Positions 32,188 to 43,804 of a stretch of DNA of 64,000 bases are shown piece by piece (position 1 is the first letter of the stretch; every line of letters starts with the position of its first letter). A program made the translations under genes and the position numbers. The DNA lies in NCBI GenBank assembly GCA_964016885.1, contig OZ024746.1:99997433-100061432 (forward strand). The letters run 5' to 3'. The DNA is from Eledone cirrhosa (Eukaryota; Mollusca; Cephalopoda; Octopoda; Eledonidae). The notes beneath the pieces are model-generated. The model did no database searches. It saw only the letters and a program-made list of their open reading frames with translations, and was not told the DNA's origin.

Positions 32188-32912
32188 ATAATATTTAGTT
32201 TTAGAAACAAATCCTTATTTTTCACTTTAACACAATAAGAAACAGTGTATTAACTTTAACTACTCTCAGTTCTTGAATAATCACCCCCCCCCCCTCCCCT
32301 CTGCTTATTGAATTTCAGATTTTTTCCACCCCTCCCCCTACTTATTAGATTTTACTAATCTATCTCCGGCGAAATTATATTGTAAGTGATTCATATTGAT
32401 ACAGCAGCTGGAGAATCCAATAATTTTATTTTACATTATAAAATATTATATATGACAAAAAAAAATAGAACATTACAAGAAATCCCATTTTTACATTTGT
32501 ATACACTGTATAATTACTGATTTCCCAACACCCTCGTTTATTCACCCCACCTCACCCTGCTTATATGAATTTAAACTTATTCCACCCCCACTCCGTATTA
32601 TTTTATAGGCTATGTAGCCAGTAAACCTTAAAGGGACACAACACACATCGCTATAGTGTTTCACCAGCCCCTTCTTTCTGTTGTTTGTATCTGTTTATGT
32701 ATTTACCTACAGATGTGTGTGTATGTAACTAAAGTGTAATGTATGTTACAAATGGACGACTAAATGATTTTAACTTGTTTATAATCAATTTATGGTGGAA
32801 AAGATTTCAAATTGTCTCAACAATTGTCTTAACTTGGGCTGCAGCTCATGGTGTCTGACACTCTTACCAGCTACATAGCCTCTTCCTACATAAATCTAAG
32901 ATGTATACTTAC
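32188..32912. other. Intron, nothing recognised
   Basis: C-rich runs near 32284 and 32324; no supported element. Confidence 0.5.
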
Positions 32913-32978
32913 TTCTTCATTGTATATTCCAAGATCTTTGAAAGGATTTAATGAAATGAGAATTCTTCCACAATTTGT
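32913..32978 (-). CDS. Myosin motor domain exon (second visible)
   Basis: Acceptor tttcacag, donor gtaagt; exactly 22 codons, phase 0 both ends: TNCGRILISLNPFKDLGIYN plus EE. The myosin consensus here is Y(T/S)..G..L(V/I)(A/S)(V/L)NP(F/Y)K.L.IY, immediately before the P-loop exon, an excellent fit at a very short exon not detectable as an open frame. It joins YTNCG across the intron from the exon at 54490. Confidence 0.95.
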
Positions 32979-33116
32979 CTGTGAAAAAAAAGAAAGTTAT
33001 GTTATTGACAAAGTTTATACTCAATAAATGTGTTTCACTCTCAAAGTTGGCTTAATAACCATTGATAATTACAGAAATATGACAAAGAAAGATAAAAACA
33101 AAATTAAGTAATGAGA

Positions 33117-33440
33117 AAAGGGGGAAGGGGTAAAGAAGGGCAGATCTGGCTAGGAGAAAAAGGAGAAGGGGTAAAAAAAAGGGCAGATCTGGCTAGGTGA
33201 AAAAGGGGAAGGGGTAAAGAAGGGCAGATCTGGCTAGGTGAAAAAGGGGAAGGGTTAAAGAAGGGCAGATCTGGCTAGGTGAAAAAGGGGAAGGGTTAAA
33301 GAAGGGTAGATCTGGCTAGGAGAAAAAGGGGAAGGGGTAAAGAAGAGCAGATCTGGCTAGGAGAAAAAGGGGAAGGAGTAAAGAAAGGCAGATCTGACTA
33401 TGAGAAAAAGGGGGAGAGGTAAAGAAGGACAGATATGGAT
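33117..33440. repeat. 41-bp purine-rich minisatellite
   Basis: About eight copies of gggaaggggtaaagaagggc / agatctggctaggtgaaaaag with minor variants, decaying to the right. Purine-strand asymmetry is strong. Confidence 0.9.
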
Positions 33441-33784
33441 GTATAGGAAAGTAGATGAAAGGACTATGAATGCCATAAATGTAAGGAAAAGGAGGGGAAA
33501 AAACAAGGACTTTTGGGCCACAGAAGAAAGGGACGGGGAAGGGGAGAGGGTGATGGGTTCTGGGCCTAGGATGGGGCTGTGTTTGGGTTGTGCCCCATGT
33601 ACCTGGAGTTCCATAGTTCAAGATTCCTTACATAAAACAGCACCCACCCCCCACACACACACATATACAAAAAGATAAAAAAGTAAAATAGCAATGATCA
33701 TATCATAACTGGTATAACAAACCATGTCAGGTAAATAAGTTTTATTCTAGACATAATTTATTTTAATCTTTATATATTTTAATC

Positions 33785-34025
33785 TTTAACCCTTTAGCAT
33801 CATTTAAACCAGCCAAGCCATATCCGGCCAGAATTCTCTCACCTCTTTCTGTTCAAACCAGCCATAACTGGCTGCCCATAATTATGTTAAGGTATTGTTC
33901 TCAAAATAAATAGTATCAAAATCTCGTACATTCAATATTATGCGAGATAATTATGTGGAATAAAGTATTTACCATGAAAATACAATAATAAATATAGAGT
34001 AATGTAAAGGCTAAAGGGGTAACGT
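33785..34025. mobile_element. Possible TTAA-type MITE
   Basis: Left end ttaaccctttagcat and right end ggctaaaggggtaa form short imperfect inverted repeats. Tips CCCT next to TTAA resemble piggyBac-like elements. Single scraps of the same end occur at 10248 and 25462. Confidence 0.45.
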
Positions 34026-34444
34026 AGTTATTTAGAGTAAATTTGAGAACCTTTCAGTGATCAAAGCTATCCTGCAATGTCCCAGGGAAAATGTTAAAAT
34101 GCCAATTGGGATTTTTCTTCTCATTTCCAATGGTGTTAGTGGCATAACTGAAGTAAAATTGCTAGAATGGAATTCAAAACAGGATCTGTGAAGACCTTTG
34201 ATGATATTCAGCATATATCCCTTATTTTGTTCTTTGCTAACTTAGAATGTTTTCCTATCAGACAAAAGTTTGAGGCTGTTCATTGACATGACAATAGAAA
34301 AATAGAAGAATATTAAAAATGCTGATCAATTTTGAAATTTTAGTTTCTAACATTTCAAGAATTCTGAAAAATATAATGAATAATCTTTAACTTGGTTGTT
34401 TTCATTAAATTTGAGAACCTTTTTGTAATCAAAGTTATCCTACA
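34026..34444. other. Intron, nothing recognised
   Basis: AT-rich sequence. A phrase (aaatttgagaaccttt) is repeated at 34040 and 34408 with following similarity, hinting at an old local duplication. Confidence 0.4.
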
Positions 34445-34543
34445 AAGTCAGAAACAGTTCTGTATGAGCAGGATACGGTCAACCGGATTCAGCCTGTCTG
34501 ACCCATGCTAGCGTGGAAGGTTAAACAACAATGATAATGATGA
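34445..34543 (+). mobile_element. Family III SINE 3' scrap
   Basis: ttctgtatgagcaggatacg, gacccatgctagcgtggaag and a gat-rich end, matching the 3' end of 37645-37908. Confidence 0.65.
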
Positions 34544-34562
34544 ATCTGTTAATTCTACACTG

Positions 34563-36326
34563 AATTCTGAAAATCGTTTAACATATATCTTCCATGCTAA
34601 CATGGGTTAGACAAGAATTGTCCCACTTGAGACAAGATTGATCAGGTGACCATGTCTCATTCATATAGGACTGTATCTAGCAGGTTTTCTACAGCCGGAT
34701 GCCCTTCCTAACACTAACCACATTTACAGTGTAGATTGGGCGCCTTTTTACCATGTCTCCTACATGACCACTTTACAGCGTAGACTGTGTGATCTTTTGT
34801 CGTGACACCTACACGATCTCGATCTCATTATCTCATTTATTAGGACTGGATGTTGTGGTACCAACTTTACAGAGAGAGGGTGGTGTTAGTGAGAGTGGGA
34901 GGATAGGGTAGGGGTAGTGGATTGGGGTGTATATTTGGTTAAGAGGTGCCTACTGACTGTAGGTTTCACTTTGTACATAGGCAAGGTGTGTCTTCTGTAT
35001 TACTGCGTAGCGCCAAAGATCTCGGTCCAGTGGCATTGTCTTAGAAAGGTGTAAGTGTGTAAGGTTGGAATTTATCAAATCGTCCCAGGTTTTTCTGGGT
35101 CTACCTACTCCGTAACTACCATCAATTTTAATCGCCCTGCACTTTTTTATACAGCTGTCGTCTTTCATGCGCATCACGTCACCATACCAATGTAGTCTTC
35201 TCTCAAGTAAACAGCATCTGATCCCTCTTATTCCTAATTTCTCACTTAGTTTATTTATGCTTTGCTATTCACGTATATTACTATTACACATCCAACGGAG
35301 CATGCATGCTTCATTCCTTTCCAGTCTGCACAGGTCCTCTGCACACAATGCCCATGTCTCACTGCCATGTAGCATTGCTGTTCGTATACAGGCATCATAC
35401 AATCTGCCTTTCATTTTTAGAGAGAAACCTTTTGTGGCCAACACCAGTATAAGCTCTCAGAACTTTTTCCATCCTGTTCTGACTCTGGCTACTGTACTTT
35501 CAGAACACCCTCCACCACTGCTGATCTTGTCTCCCAGGTAACGGAAGCTGTCCACTATTTCTATAGAATCCTCTGGGCAATAGAAGGGGCTAGTAACCTG
35601 TGGGCACTTGCTACTTATTGCACCTGGGCATCGGCCACATATAAAATCTACATTCTTAGATAGTTTACCTGTGATCCCACTACATCTTTTATATACCTTT
35701 AGTTTGCATTTGGGACATAAAATGGAATTTCTGCCTACTCCTTTCCTACACACTGAGAATGGCCATTTCCCTGAGGGCACCTGTGCCCTATTTTCCTTTC
35801 TACAAACTAGAACTTTAGTCTTAGAGAAGTTAACTTTAAGGCCTTTTGATTCTAGGCCATGCTACCATGTTTGGAATTTCTTCTCTAGTTCAGCCATTGA
35901 TTCAGCTATGAGCTTTAGATCATCTGCATATAGGAGTTCCCATGGGCAGCCGGTCTTAAACTCCTCTGTTATAGCCTGGAGGGCAATAATAAATAGGAGG
36001 GGGCTAAGGATAGAGCCTTGATGAACACCAACTTTTACACTAAATTCTTCACAATATTCATTGTTAATTCTAACCTTACTGACTGTTTCTCTATACATGG
36101 CTTTTATAGCTCTCACAAGCCATTCATCTACACCTAGTTTTCTAAGAGCCCACCAGATAATGGAGCGGGGGACTCTGTCAAAGGCTTTCTCCAGGTCTAC
36201 AAAAGCTAAGTAGAGGGGTTTACTTTTAGCTAGGCACTTCTCCTGTAGTTGTCGTACAAGGAAAAGGGTGTCTGTGGTACTTTTACCTGACACAAACCCA
36301 AACTGCATTTCATCTAGATCAATTCG

Positions 36327-36330
<4 letters not shown>
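34563..36330 (-). pseudogene. LINE family A copy C, longest copy
   Basis: Minus-strand frames from 36308: FVSGKSTTDTLFLVRQLQEK, LAFVDLEKAFDRVP (motif A), VGVHQGSILSPLLFII (motif B), LLYADDLKLIAE (motif C), MAELEKKFQTW stop, then CRKGVGRNSILCPKCK, CGRCPGAISS, IVDSFRYLGDKISSGGGC, and finally RMKDDSCIKKCRAIKIDG and GRPRKTWDDLINSN. Stops and shifts make it dead. 3' noncoding 34563-34930 carries ccggatgcccttcctaacac shared with family III SINEs. 5' end abuts (TA)n at 36331. Confidence 0.9.

Positions 36331-36375
<45 letters not shown>
36331..36375. repeat. (TA)n microsatellite
   Basis: Pure ta tract at the 5' end of LINE copy C. Confidence 0.95.
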
Positions 36376-36377
<2 letters not shown>

Positions 36378-36473
36378 ATAATAATAAATTTGAAGCCTAA
36401 AATCCAAAGAGGGCTCGATAAGGATAAATATATATCAAATATATAAGAACACCGTAGAGCAAATATTTATTAA

Positions 36474-36592
36474 ATTAACAGATTAAAGTTTAAGCAAAGA
36501 ATCGCTGCTTTCACCCTTAACGGGGTCTTTTGAAGATCCTGTTGAGGGTAAAAGTAGCAATTCTTTGCTTAAACTTTAATCTGTTATTTTAA
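36474..36592. mobile_element. Foldback hairpin with interrupted arms
   Basis: taacagattaaagtttaagc pairs with gcttaaactttaatctgtta; inner parts (cacccttaacgggg against ctgttgagggta) pair imperfectly. Followed directly by long (TA)n at 36603. Confidence 0.65.
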
Positions 36593-36599
36593 TCTGTTA

Positions 36600-36602
<3 letters not shown>

Positions 36603-36672
<70 letters not shown>

Positions 36673-36710
36673 ATAAATATATACATATATATATATATAT
36701 ATACATATAC

Positions 36711-36764
<54 letters not shown>

Positions 36765-36812
36765 TTATATATATACATATATGTATATATATATATACAT
36801 TAATATATATGT
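36603..36812. repeat. (TA)n / TATACA microsatellite
   Basis: About 200 bp of ta with occasional tacata steps. Confidence 0.95.
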
Positions 36813-37644
36813 ATATATGTGAGTATGGATAAGAAATTGAAAATTAGTTCTAGTGGGGCTTGAAAATAAGTATAGATTGGAAATGATATAAAGTTCGAAA
36901 CTAGAAATATTCAAACAAGAAATTCTCAACCATTAGAAAGTATTAATAAATATTCTGAGTTGCTAAAATGAAACAACAGAATAAATAGCTATTTGAAACA
37001 GCAGAACAAATAGCTAAGATGAAACACTGAAATAAATAGAGCTAAGATGAAACACCAGAACAAATAGCTAAGATGAAATACCAAAATAAAATAGCTATTG
37101 TTTATGAATATCTTATAGAAGGTATGAATAATTTTGAAGCATAAAACCACTTAATTTGGATTCTGAAAAGAAATAATCAATGTATACATAAATGGCAAAA
37201 TACTGTTTGTATTATCTTAATTTCCATTCATTATGTGGCCTCTGAATGAACATCAATTCCTGTTTAAATTTGTGTTCATGACTGGGGTTGTGTGTATGTC
37301 TATATGACATTGTAATTATTTTCTGCTAATAACATTCTATTCTGATTCTAATCTCAGCTTTCTCATTGGTTTACAATAGATCAATTATTAAAGGACTAAA
37401 CTAGTTTAGGAAACGGTTTTTATTTACTGACCTCCTGGAATGCACTGAAGCTGTCATAGAATTATGTGAGAGCATTCAGAAGAATATATATGATATTGAT
37501 ATAGTTTCACATTCATGGTTTGGTCAGAAAGTCCTCTTCTTCAATGACATGAGATAAATGAATTGACCAATACTATATATATATTCCCTCCAGCACCACC
37601 CTTTCTCTGTTAAGTTATGTTAGTACCACAGAACATCCAGTCCA
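36813..37644. other. Intron, nothing recognised
   Basis: Short local repeat around 36970-37090 (aatagctaagatgaaacacc three times). No coding evidence. Confidence 0.5.
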
Positions 37645-37908
37645 AACTAAAGAGGTTGGTGTAGGTGTCACAACAAAAAAGCACCCAGTCCACGCTGTAA
37701 AGTGATCATGTAGGAGACATGGTAAAAAGGCTCCCAGTCCACACTGTAAATGTGGTTGGTGCTAGGAAGGGCATCCAGCTGTAGAAAATCTGGCAGATAC
37801 AGTTCTATATGAGCGAGACACGGTCACCCAACCAATCTTTCCTCAAGTGGAATAATACCCATCTAACCCATGCTAGCGTGGAAGATAGACCTTAAACGAT
37901 GATGATAT
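37645..37908 (+). mobile_element. Family III SINE, two 48-bp blocks
   Basis: Two blocks ending aaaaaagcacccagtccac and aaaaaggctcccagtccac, then gctaggaagggcatccagct, gagcgagacacggtcaccc, aacccatgctagcgtggaag and gatgatg tail. Confidence 0.75.
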
Positions 37909-38074
37909 ATATTATAGAAATAGAAGCTTTCACCGTATTTTTGACTAAAGAAATTTTAGCCTGATAATGGGGTTTGAAACCCTCTAAAATATGGAAAAGG
38001 ATGAGTATTGACGTACATATTTGTTTGGCAGGTACACAATCCCTCAAATAGTGATGTTAGTTTAGTGAGATATA

Positions 38075-38325
38075 CGAAGGTAGGCTGAAAAGCCACCTTG
38101 CTCACACTGTAAAGTTGTGTAGGTATCATGACAAAAAGCACCCAGTGCAAACTGTAAATGTGGTTGGCATTTGGAAAGGAATCCAGCCATAGAAACCAAG
38201 CCAAAATCAGTCCTGGATGAGCAAAACATGTTTTCTGACCTGGTTTGTCTCACAACGGGACAGGTACTCTAACCCATGCTAGCATGGAAAAATGGACATT
38301 AAACGATGGTGATGTTGATGATGAA
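38075..38325 (+). mobile_element. Family III SINE, diverged
   Basis: aaaaagcacccagtgcaaac, ggaaaggaatccagcc, aacccatgctagcatggaa and gatgatg tail; many substitutions, so an old copy. Confidence 0.7.
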
Positions 38326-38803
38326 ACCTTGTAGTTTTGTGGATCTAGCAAATATTTGACTTTCCATTGTTTCAGCTACCAGGGTAGGGTCAAAAGTTCA
38401 TAGGCTGACAATAAAAGAGTGATGTTAGGGTTGTGAAATCTCGCACACATTAATTTCAACTCTTCTTTTTAATAACAGCATTGTTTTTTTTCCAGGGACT
38501 ATGTTGAAAAATAAACCTCATTTGGTCATTCCATGAGAGTATCTTGGTCAGCCTATGAACTTCTCAGCAGGCCATCATATTACTATGCCATCTAGGGTAT
38601 GGTTTTCTAGCTAGGACCAATCACATGGAATCTTTAATAACACTTAATTTCAGACAAAATCACTTTTAGAGATAAAAAGATTATACAATGTACATATAAC
38701 ATCGTTTTGGTTGGTTTCATCTCCACAAATACCCCCCCCCCCCCCCGCATGCACACATATATATATATATAAAAAGAAAATTTCGCTCTGCATGGCTGAA
38801 TAC
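38326..38803. other. Intron with poly(C)
   Basis: A run of 15 C at 38732-38746 and a short (ta)n. Nothing else recognised. Confidence 0.5.
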
Positions 38804-39351
38804 AATAAATGTAATATTAATGATAACATTCGATTCATTTGCAATTATGCAAACAAGCCTCAATTTTATAGCCACGTCAGTAGAATGAACACTTTATTCT
38901 TGCTCTTGTGTTGGCATGCAAACAGAACTGCAGACACTAATGTTTCTGGGCATCACTCTTCATCACTACAGCTCACTGTTCATCTGCCAAACTGTCAGAG
39001 CTAGTGGAAATATATGCTATTTTCAGAGACTGATTGGCCTGATTTACATATTAGCAGACTGGCTGATCAGTCAGATCTGCATATTAGCAGACTCGCTGAT
39101 TAGTCAGATCTGCATATTAGCAGATCCACTGATCAGCCAGTTTTGCATATTAGCAGACTGGCCGGTCAGTTTCCTGTATACGAGCGATAAATGGCCGGCA
39201 TTGTCAAATTTAAATGCAGTTCTGTCCACATGCCAACACAAGAGTAAGAATAAAGTGTTCATTCTACTGTCATGGCTATAAAATTGAGGCTTGTTTGCAT
39301 AATTGCAAATGAATCGAATGTTATTATTAATATTCGAAAAACTCAGATTAC

Positions 39352-39360
<9 letters not shown>
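38804..39360. mobile_element. TIR element with internal 33-bp tandem repeats
   Basis: Left cattcgattcatttgcaatt (38829) and right aattgcaaatgaatcgaatg (39300) begin inverted repeats of over 100 bp (also acactttattcttgctcttg and its partner near 39240). The centre has four to five copies of a 33-bp unit (gcatattagcagactggctg, atcagtcagatct). No transposase; non-autonomous. Related copy at 29297-29823. Confidence 0.8.
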
Positions 39361-39382
<22 letters not shown>

Positions 39383-39383
<1 letters not shown>

Positions 39384-39727
39384 CATCATTTCATCATCAT
39401 TTCATTTTACGTCTGCTTTTTCCCTGCTTGCAAGGGTGGGACGGGAACTGATTCTGGCTTGATTTCTACAGCTGAATGCCCTTCCTAACACCAACCTCAT
39501 TTACAGTGAGTGCTGGGTGCTTTTTTGCGTGGCACCTCCACGACCACTTTGCAGTGGAATGATAGGGATCCCAGTCCCTATCATCTCATTTCTACAGCTG
39601 AGTAAACTGGAGCAATGTGAAATAAAGTGTCTTACTCAAGGAAACAACACATCACCCGGTCTGAGAATTGAACTCACAACCTTTTGATTGCAAGGCCAAT
39701 GCTCTAACCACTAAGCCATGTGCCTCC
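39383..39727 (-). mobile_element. Family III tRNA-SINE, full length
   Basis: Best full copy: 3' tail (atc)n, tttacgtctgctttttccct, ctgaatgcccttcctaacac, ccagtccctatcatctcatt, gtgtcttactcaaggaaac, B box gaattgaactcacaacc, and A box aatgctctaaccactaagcc. Framed by (TA)n on both sides. Confidence 0.88.
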
Positions 39728-39729
39728 AT

Positions 39730-39954
39730 CATATATATACATATATATACATATACATACATATACATATATATATATACACATATATATATATACATAT
39801 ATATATATACACATATATATATATACATATATATATATACACATATATATATACATATATATACACATATATATACACATATATATATACATATATATAT
39901 ACACATATATATATACATATATATATACATATATATATATACATATATATATAC

Positions 39955-40041
<87 letters not shown>

Positions 40042-40050
40042 CATATATAT
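39730..40050. repeat. (TATACA)n-type microsatellite
   Basis: About 320 bp of tatata with regular acata steps. All long Tyr/Ile open frames on both strands here are artefacts. Confidence 0.95.
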
Positions 40051-40446
40051 ATATTAATATAAGCAGAACAAGCAAAATTCAACCAATTTTTTAAAATAAA
40101 TTAAAAAATATAATTTAAATATTTACCTATTCTTATGGCTCTTACCGATCGGTTTTGCCTTGTAAAACACTAGAGACCCAATGGATTTCTAATGGAAAAT
40201 CAAGGCTCATCAGAGAAGCATTTTCCCTTCCTATATATTTTATCGTTCCTGGGTCTTTAGCCCTAGGAAGGGAAAATGCTTCTCTGATGAGCCTTGATTT
40301 TCCATTAGAAATCCATTGGGTCTCTAGTGTTTTACAAGGCGAAACCGATCGGTAAGAGCCATAAGAATAGGTAAATATTTAAATTATATTTTTTAATTTA
40401 TTTTAAAAGATTGGTTGAATTTTGCTTGTTCTGCTTATATTAATAT
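40051..40446. mobile_element. 396-bp near-perfect palindrome (foldback element)
   Basis: Begins atattaatataagcagaaca and ends tgttctgcttatattaatat; inner arms (agagacccaatggatttcta, ggctcatcagagaagcattt) are repeated as exact reverse complements. Loop is about 30 bp around 40235-40262. Arms of about 180 bp with a handful of differences. No coding region. Confidence 0.92.
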
Positions 40447-40665
<219 letters not shown>

Positions 40666-40838
40666 TGTTATACTTTGGGAGGGTCATGTTGCCAATAAGA
40701 AACACACGCACCAGTTGCTTTCACTTCAATTTATTATATATTTATAAATTTATAAATTTACAAATCTACAAACTTATAAATTTCTGGTTGGTTGGTTGGT
40801 TCCACAACCAGATAGTTGTGTATATATAGTCATAGTCC

Positions 40839-40867
40839 TTTCGTCACACACTCTGTGACCTCTTCAG
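40839..40867 (-). ncRNA. Hammerhead-like motif in Penelope 3' region
   Basis: Minus strand: ctgaaga (40867-40861), stem II gtcaca/tgtgac, then gaaa (40842-40839). The inverted partner at 45448-45476 keeps the same stem with loop changes, and the separate family at 61136 keeps a stem with different bases. Confidence 0.45.
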
Positions 40868-41076
40868 TGACTGGGAATTCCTTTCTTTGTTTCTGTGCCT
40901 TTCCTTTCTTCTGTCCTACGCCATTTTGTTTCTGTGTGTGTGTTGTGTGCTCAGTTTGCGCATGCGCCACATCCGGGTGTCTGTGTGTGTTTGTGTTCAT
41001 TTATCTATTTGTTTATTTATTTACATGTTGTTGGTTGGTTGTTTGTTCTATGTGTGTGTGTGTTTTCATTTTGTCC

Positions 41077-43778
41077 TTAATTGTAAGTTGTGATGTTGCT
41101 GTTCCACTCATATTTTCTATTTAATTTTGGTTGTAATTCTTTTATGCTTACTGCCTCTGTAATTTGCCTAAACATTGCATCTTTTCTGTGTGTGGATTCT
41201 ATTTTTATTTCTATGTTCTCTAATTTACCCTTGTGTTCTATCTTAGCATGTTGGTAGAGTACAGATGATTCTTTATTATCTTGAAGGTCTCGCCAGTGTT
41301 CATTTATCCGTTCCCCTATACTACGAGCTGTCTCACCTATGTACACTATATTTTTGTTTCTACATTGTCCTTCAGTACATCTTATGCTATACACTACATT
41401 TCTTGTTTTACAGTTAATATGGGGGTTTATTTTACAGGATATACATTTCTTATCTATACATGAGGGTCTTTGGAACAGGTATGTCTTGCTAATAAGTGTT
41501 TTTACGGAGGTACCTGGTCTTTCTACTATCTTAATATTGAGTTTATGTTTATTTAGGGCCCTTCTAAATTTGTAGGCTAGTTCGCCTCTAGGGGTTGTAT
41601 TGATGAACATTACACTCTGGTATTTATTGCTATCATACCATGAGTTTATTCTATTGGCCTTGTTCCTAGTTCTTTCTATTCTATTCCAAAATTTGCTCCT
41701 ATACAAGGGGCAGGTCCCATTTATGTCATTATTTACCATTTTTTCCCATTTGGTTCTGGCTCCTCTATACACTCTGATTCTATCTCTCTGATTGTAGCCA
41801 GAGAACTGCATACGGTGGATGAAGTGCTGTATGTGTCTCTCTAGTTCTTCGGGGTTGCACATGCGGGACACATTTCTCATAACCCGTACCAAATCCGCAA
41901 TCAGTATGTTGATTTTGGTATGGTCCGAAATGGCCGAGTTTCGGTGGATCAGATGTTTGGAAGTCATGGGTTTGGCATAATGGGAATGGAGGATTTGTTT
42001 TTGGTTGTTAATGGTATCTAACCAGAGCTCTGTGTCTAGTACAGGTAATCGATGGTTGGGGTGTCTACTTGGGTAGTCTATAGTAATTCTAATGCTCTGG
42101 TGGATGGAGTTTGCTATTTGCTGGATGCTTTCCATTGTGTTTTTCTCTAGTTCCTGACTGTTCTCTAGTGGGGTGTCTTAACTACGATGTTTATATCATC
42201 TACGTAGCGGGAGTACATTATCAGGGTTAAGCTGTCTTCTAATTGTTCTTTAAGTTTAAGTTTAAGTCTACTGTCCCACCATACCATGAATAAGTTAGCT
42301 ATGTCGCCTGCAATGCTAACACCAATGGCTGCTCCTTCCTCTTGGGCATATGTTTTTCCATTAAATTTGAACATATGTTCCTTAAGGGTTAATTTTATGC
42401 TGGCCCCTACCGCATGTGCAATCATTTTCTTCAGTTCATCGTGGTTTTCGGGTGTCTGTATGGCTCTGGTCCACCCGTTCCATCTATCTGTGTGGGTTTT
42501 CTTGGCCATTGAGGTAATGGTAGGTGGTCTGCCTCTTGCTGGTCATGTAGGGCACAGGTTGATAAGGTCATAAGTGTCAAGGTAACTATTACTATGGGTA
42601 AGCTTAAGTAGAAGTCCCAGCTCACTGGTATCAATCCCATGGAACTCAACCTTGCTCTCGCTAATCATTTCTACGCATTTCTCCACAGCAAAATCCACGT
42701 CAATAGATGGATACAGGGACACAACATCCATACTGCCTATTATGCAGTTTATTAGGTCCCCAGATCGGTTACTCACGCCGATTCTGCCGAGGAGGTCCTC
42801 CGTGCTGTCACATACATCTGGGGACATCTCAATGATGGGGCGTATGATCAGGGAGAGGAAGTAGGACAGTATGTAGTTACTAGCAATGTTAGCTCCACAG
42901 ACTGGCCGTGTTGGTGGTCCCGCGACAGGGTCACAGCCCGTTTTATGGTCTTTTCGAAGCCTATACAACGCCGGCACGTCATTGTTCCAGGCCTGGAGGT
43001 TGTTGGCAGTCCTTTTGTTGGGCTGCATTATATTCGTCCACATCACCATATGGGCATTGAGGGCTTTTTCTCTATCCTCATGCTCCTGTGGTGTTACCTC
43101 TCTTGTGTTAGTGATGTGGGGTTGCATTGCCTGGATGTAGTTTGGCAGGCTGTCAACCGACATTCTGCCAGACTTGTCTGTTGGAAAGCATGCTATCTCT
43201 CCATTACGTGAGCACTGAATGAGCTTACGCAAGCCATTTGCAGATTTTTCTCCCAGTTGCTGGGCCTCTATTCTATTATGCTTCTTGCTATACTGTTCTA
43301 TAATATTTCTAAGTTCGGATCTAGCTATACTAAATTGTGCTTCTGTTTGTTCATCGACCTGCGACGGCAACTGCGTGCGTTTGTTAAATGGTAAAGTCGT
43401 GGCGTGGACTCGTCGCAGGTCGAATGATTTATCGGAGGGATTATAAAACGGAGAGTTCCAGGCTGCTGCTTTATGTGTACTAGTGCTATTGTTATTGTTA
43501 GTTGTGTTGTTTCTATTTCTATTTCCACCAACAGCCTCATGGTTGTTTCTATGTCTCTCATAATTACTCCTGTCTCTTTCCACTGGCTCAATGTTGTTAT
43601 CTACCCTATTTTGTGTGTCTGTGTGTTCGTCTTGGTTATTCTCTTTCTCCTTAGTCTCCCTTCTCCTTTTCCTTTTAATCCTATTACTTTCCCTTATTTC
43701 TGTGATTTCTGTGCTACTGTCATTACTTGTTTTCTGTGTCTGTGTGTTTGTTAAGATTGTGGTGGTGGTGAGAGGCAT
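41077..43778 (-). pseudogene. Penelope-like polyprotein, one stop and one frameshift
   Basis: From ATG at 43778: a basic Asn/Arg-rich N-terminus, SIARSELRNIIEQYSKKHN, FPTDKSGRMSV, ALYRLRKDHKTG, GPPTRPVCGA, MDVVSLYPSIDVDFA (RT motif A). An in-frame TGA at 42545-42543 interrupts it; reading continues in the same frame through AQEEGAAIGVSIAGDIANLF and SRYVDDINIVV (motif C). A one-base loss in a C run near 42172 (four C where the partner has five) shifts the frame; then MESIQQIANSIHQ to the GIY-YIG domain (NIVYIGETARSIGERINEHW) and the end at 41077. Function: RT with attached endonuclease for retrotransposition. Dead by two small lesions only. Confidence 0.88.
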
Positions 43779-43804
43779 TGAATGCGTGTGTGTTGTTGTT
43801 GTTG

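Noticed and set aside
33316..33678. Overlapping open frames on both strands
   Set aside because: Purine-rich minisatellite and low-complexity sequence; no motifs.
39690..39727. Functional tRNA gene
   Set aside because: A and B boxes belong to SINE heads (here and at 13659, 12985, 15067); no complete cloverleaf or acceptor stem is seen.
39652..40094. Tyr/Ile-rich open frames on both strands
   Set aside because: Produced by (TATACA)n microsatellite.
41077..41130. Small plus-strand frames opposite the Penelope ORF (e.g. 40816-41124)
   Set aside because: Antisense shadows of the GIY-YIG end and 3' region, mirrored at 45191-45499.
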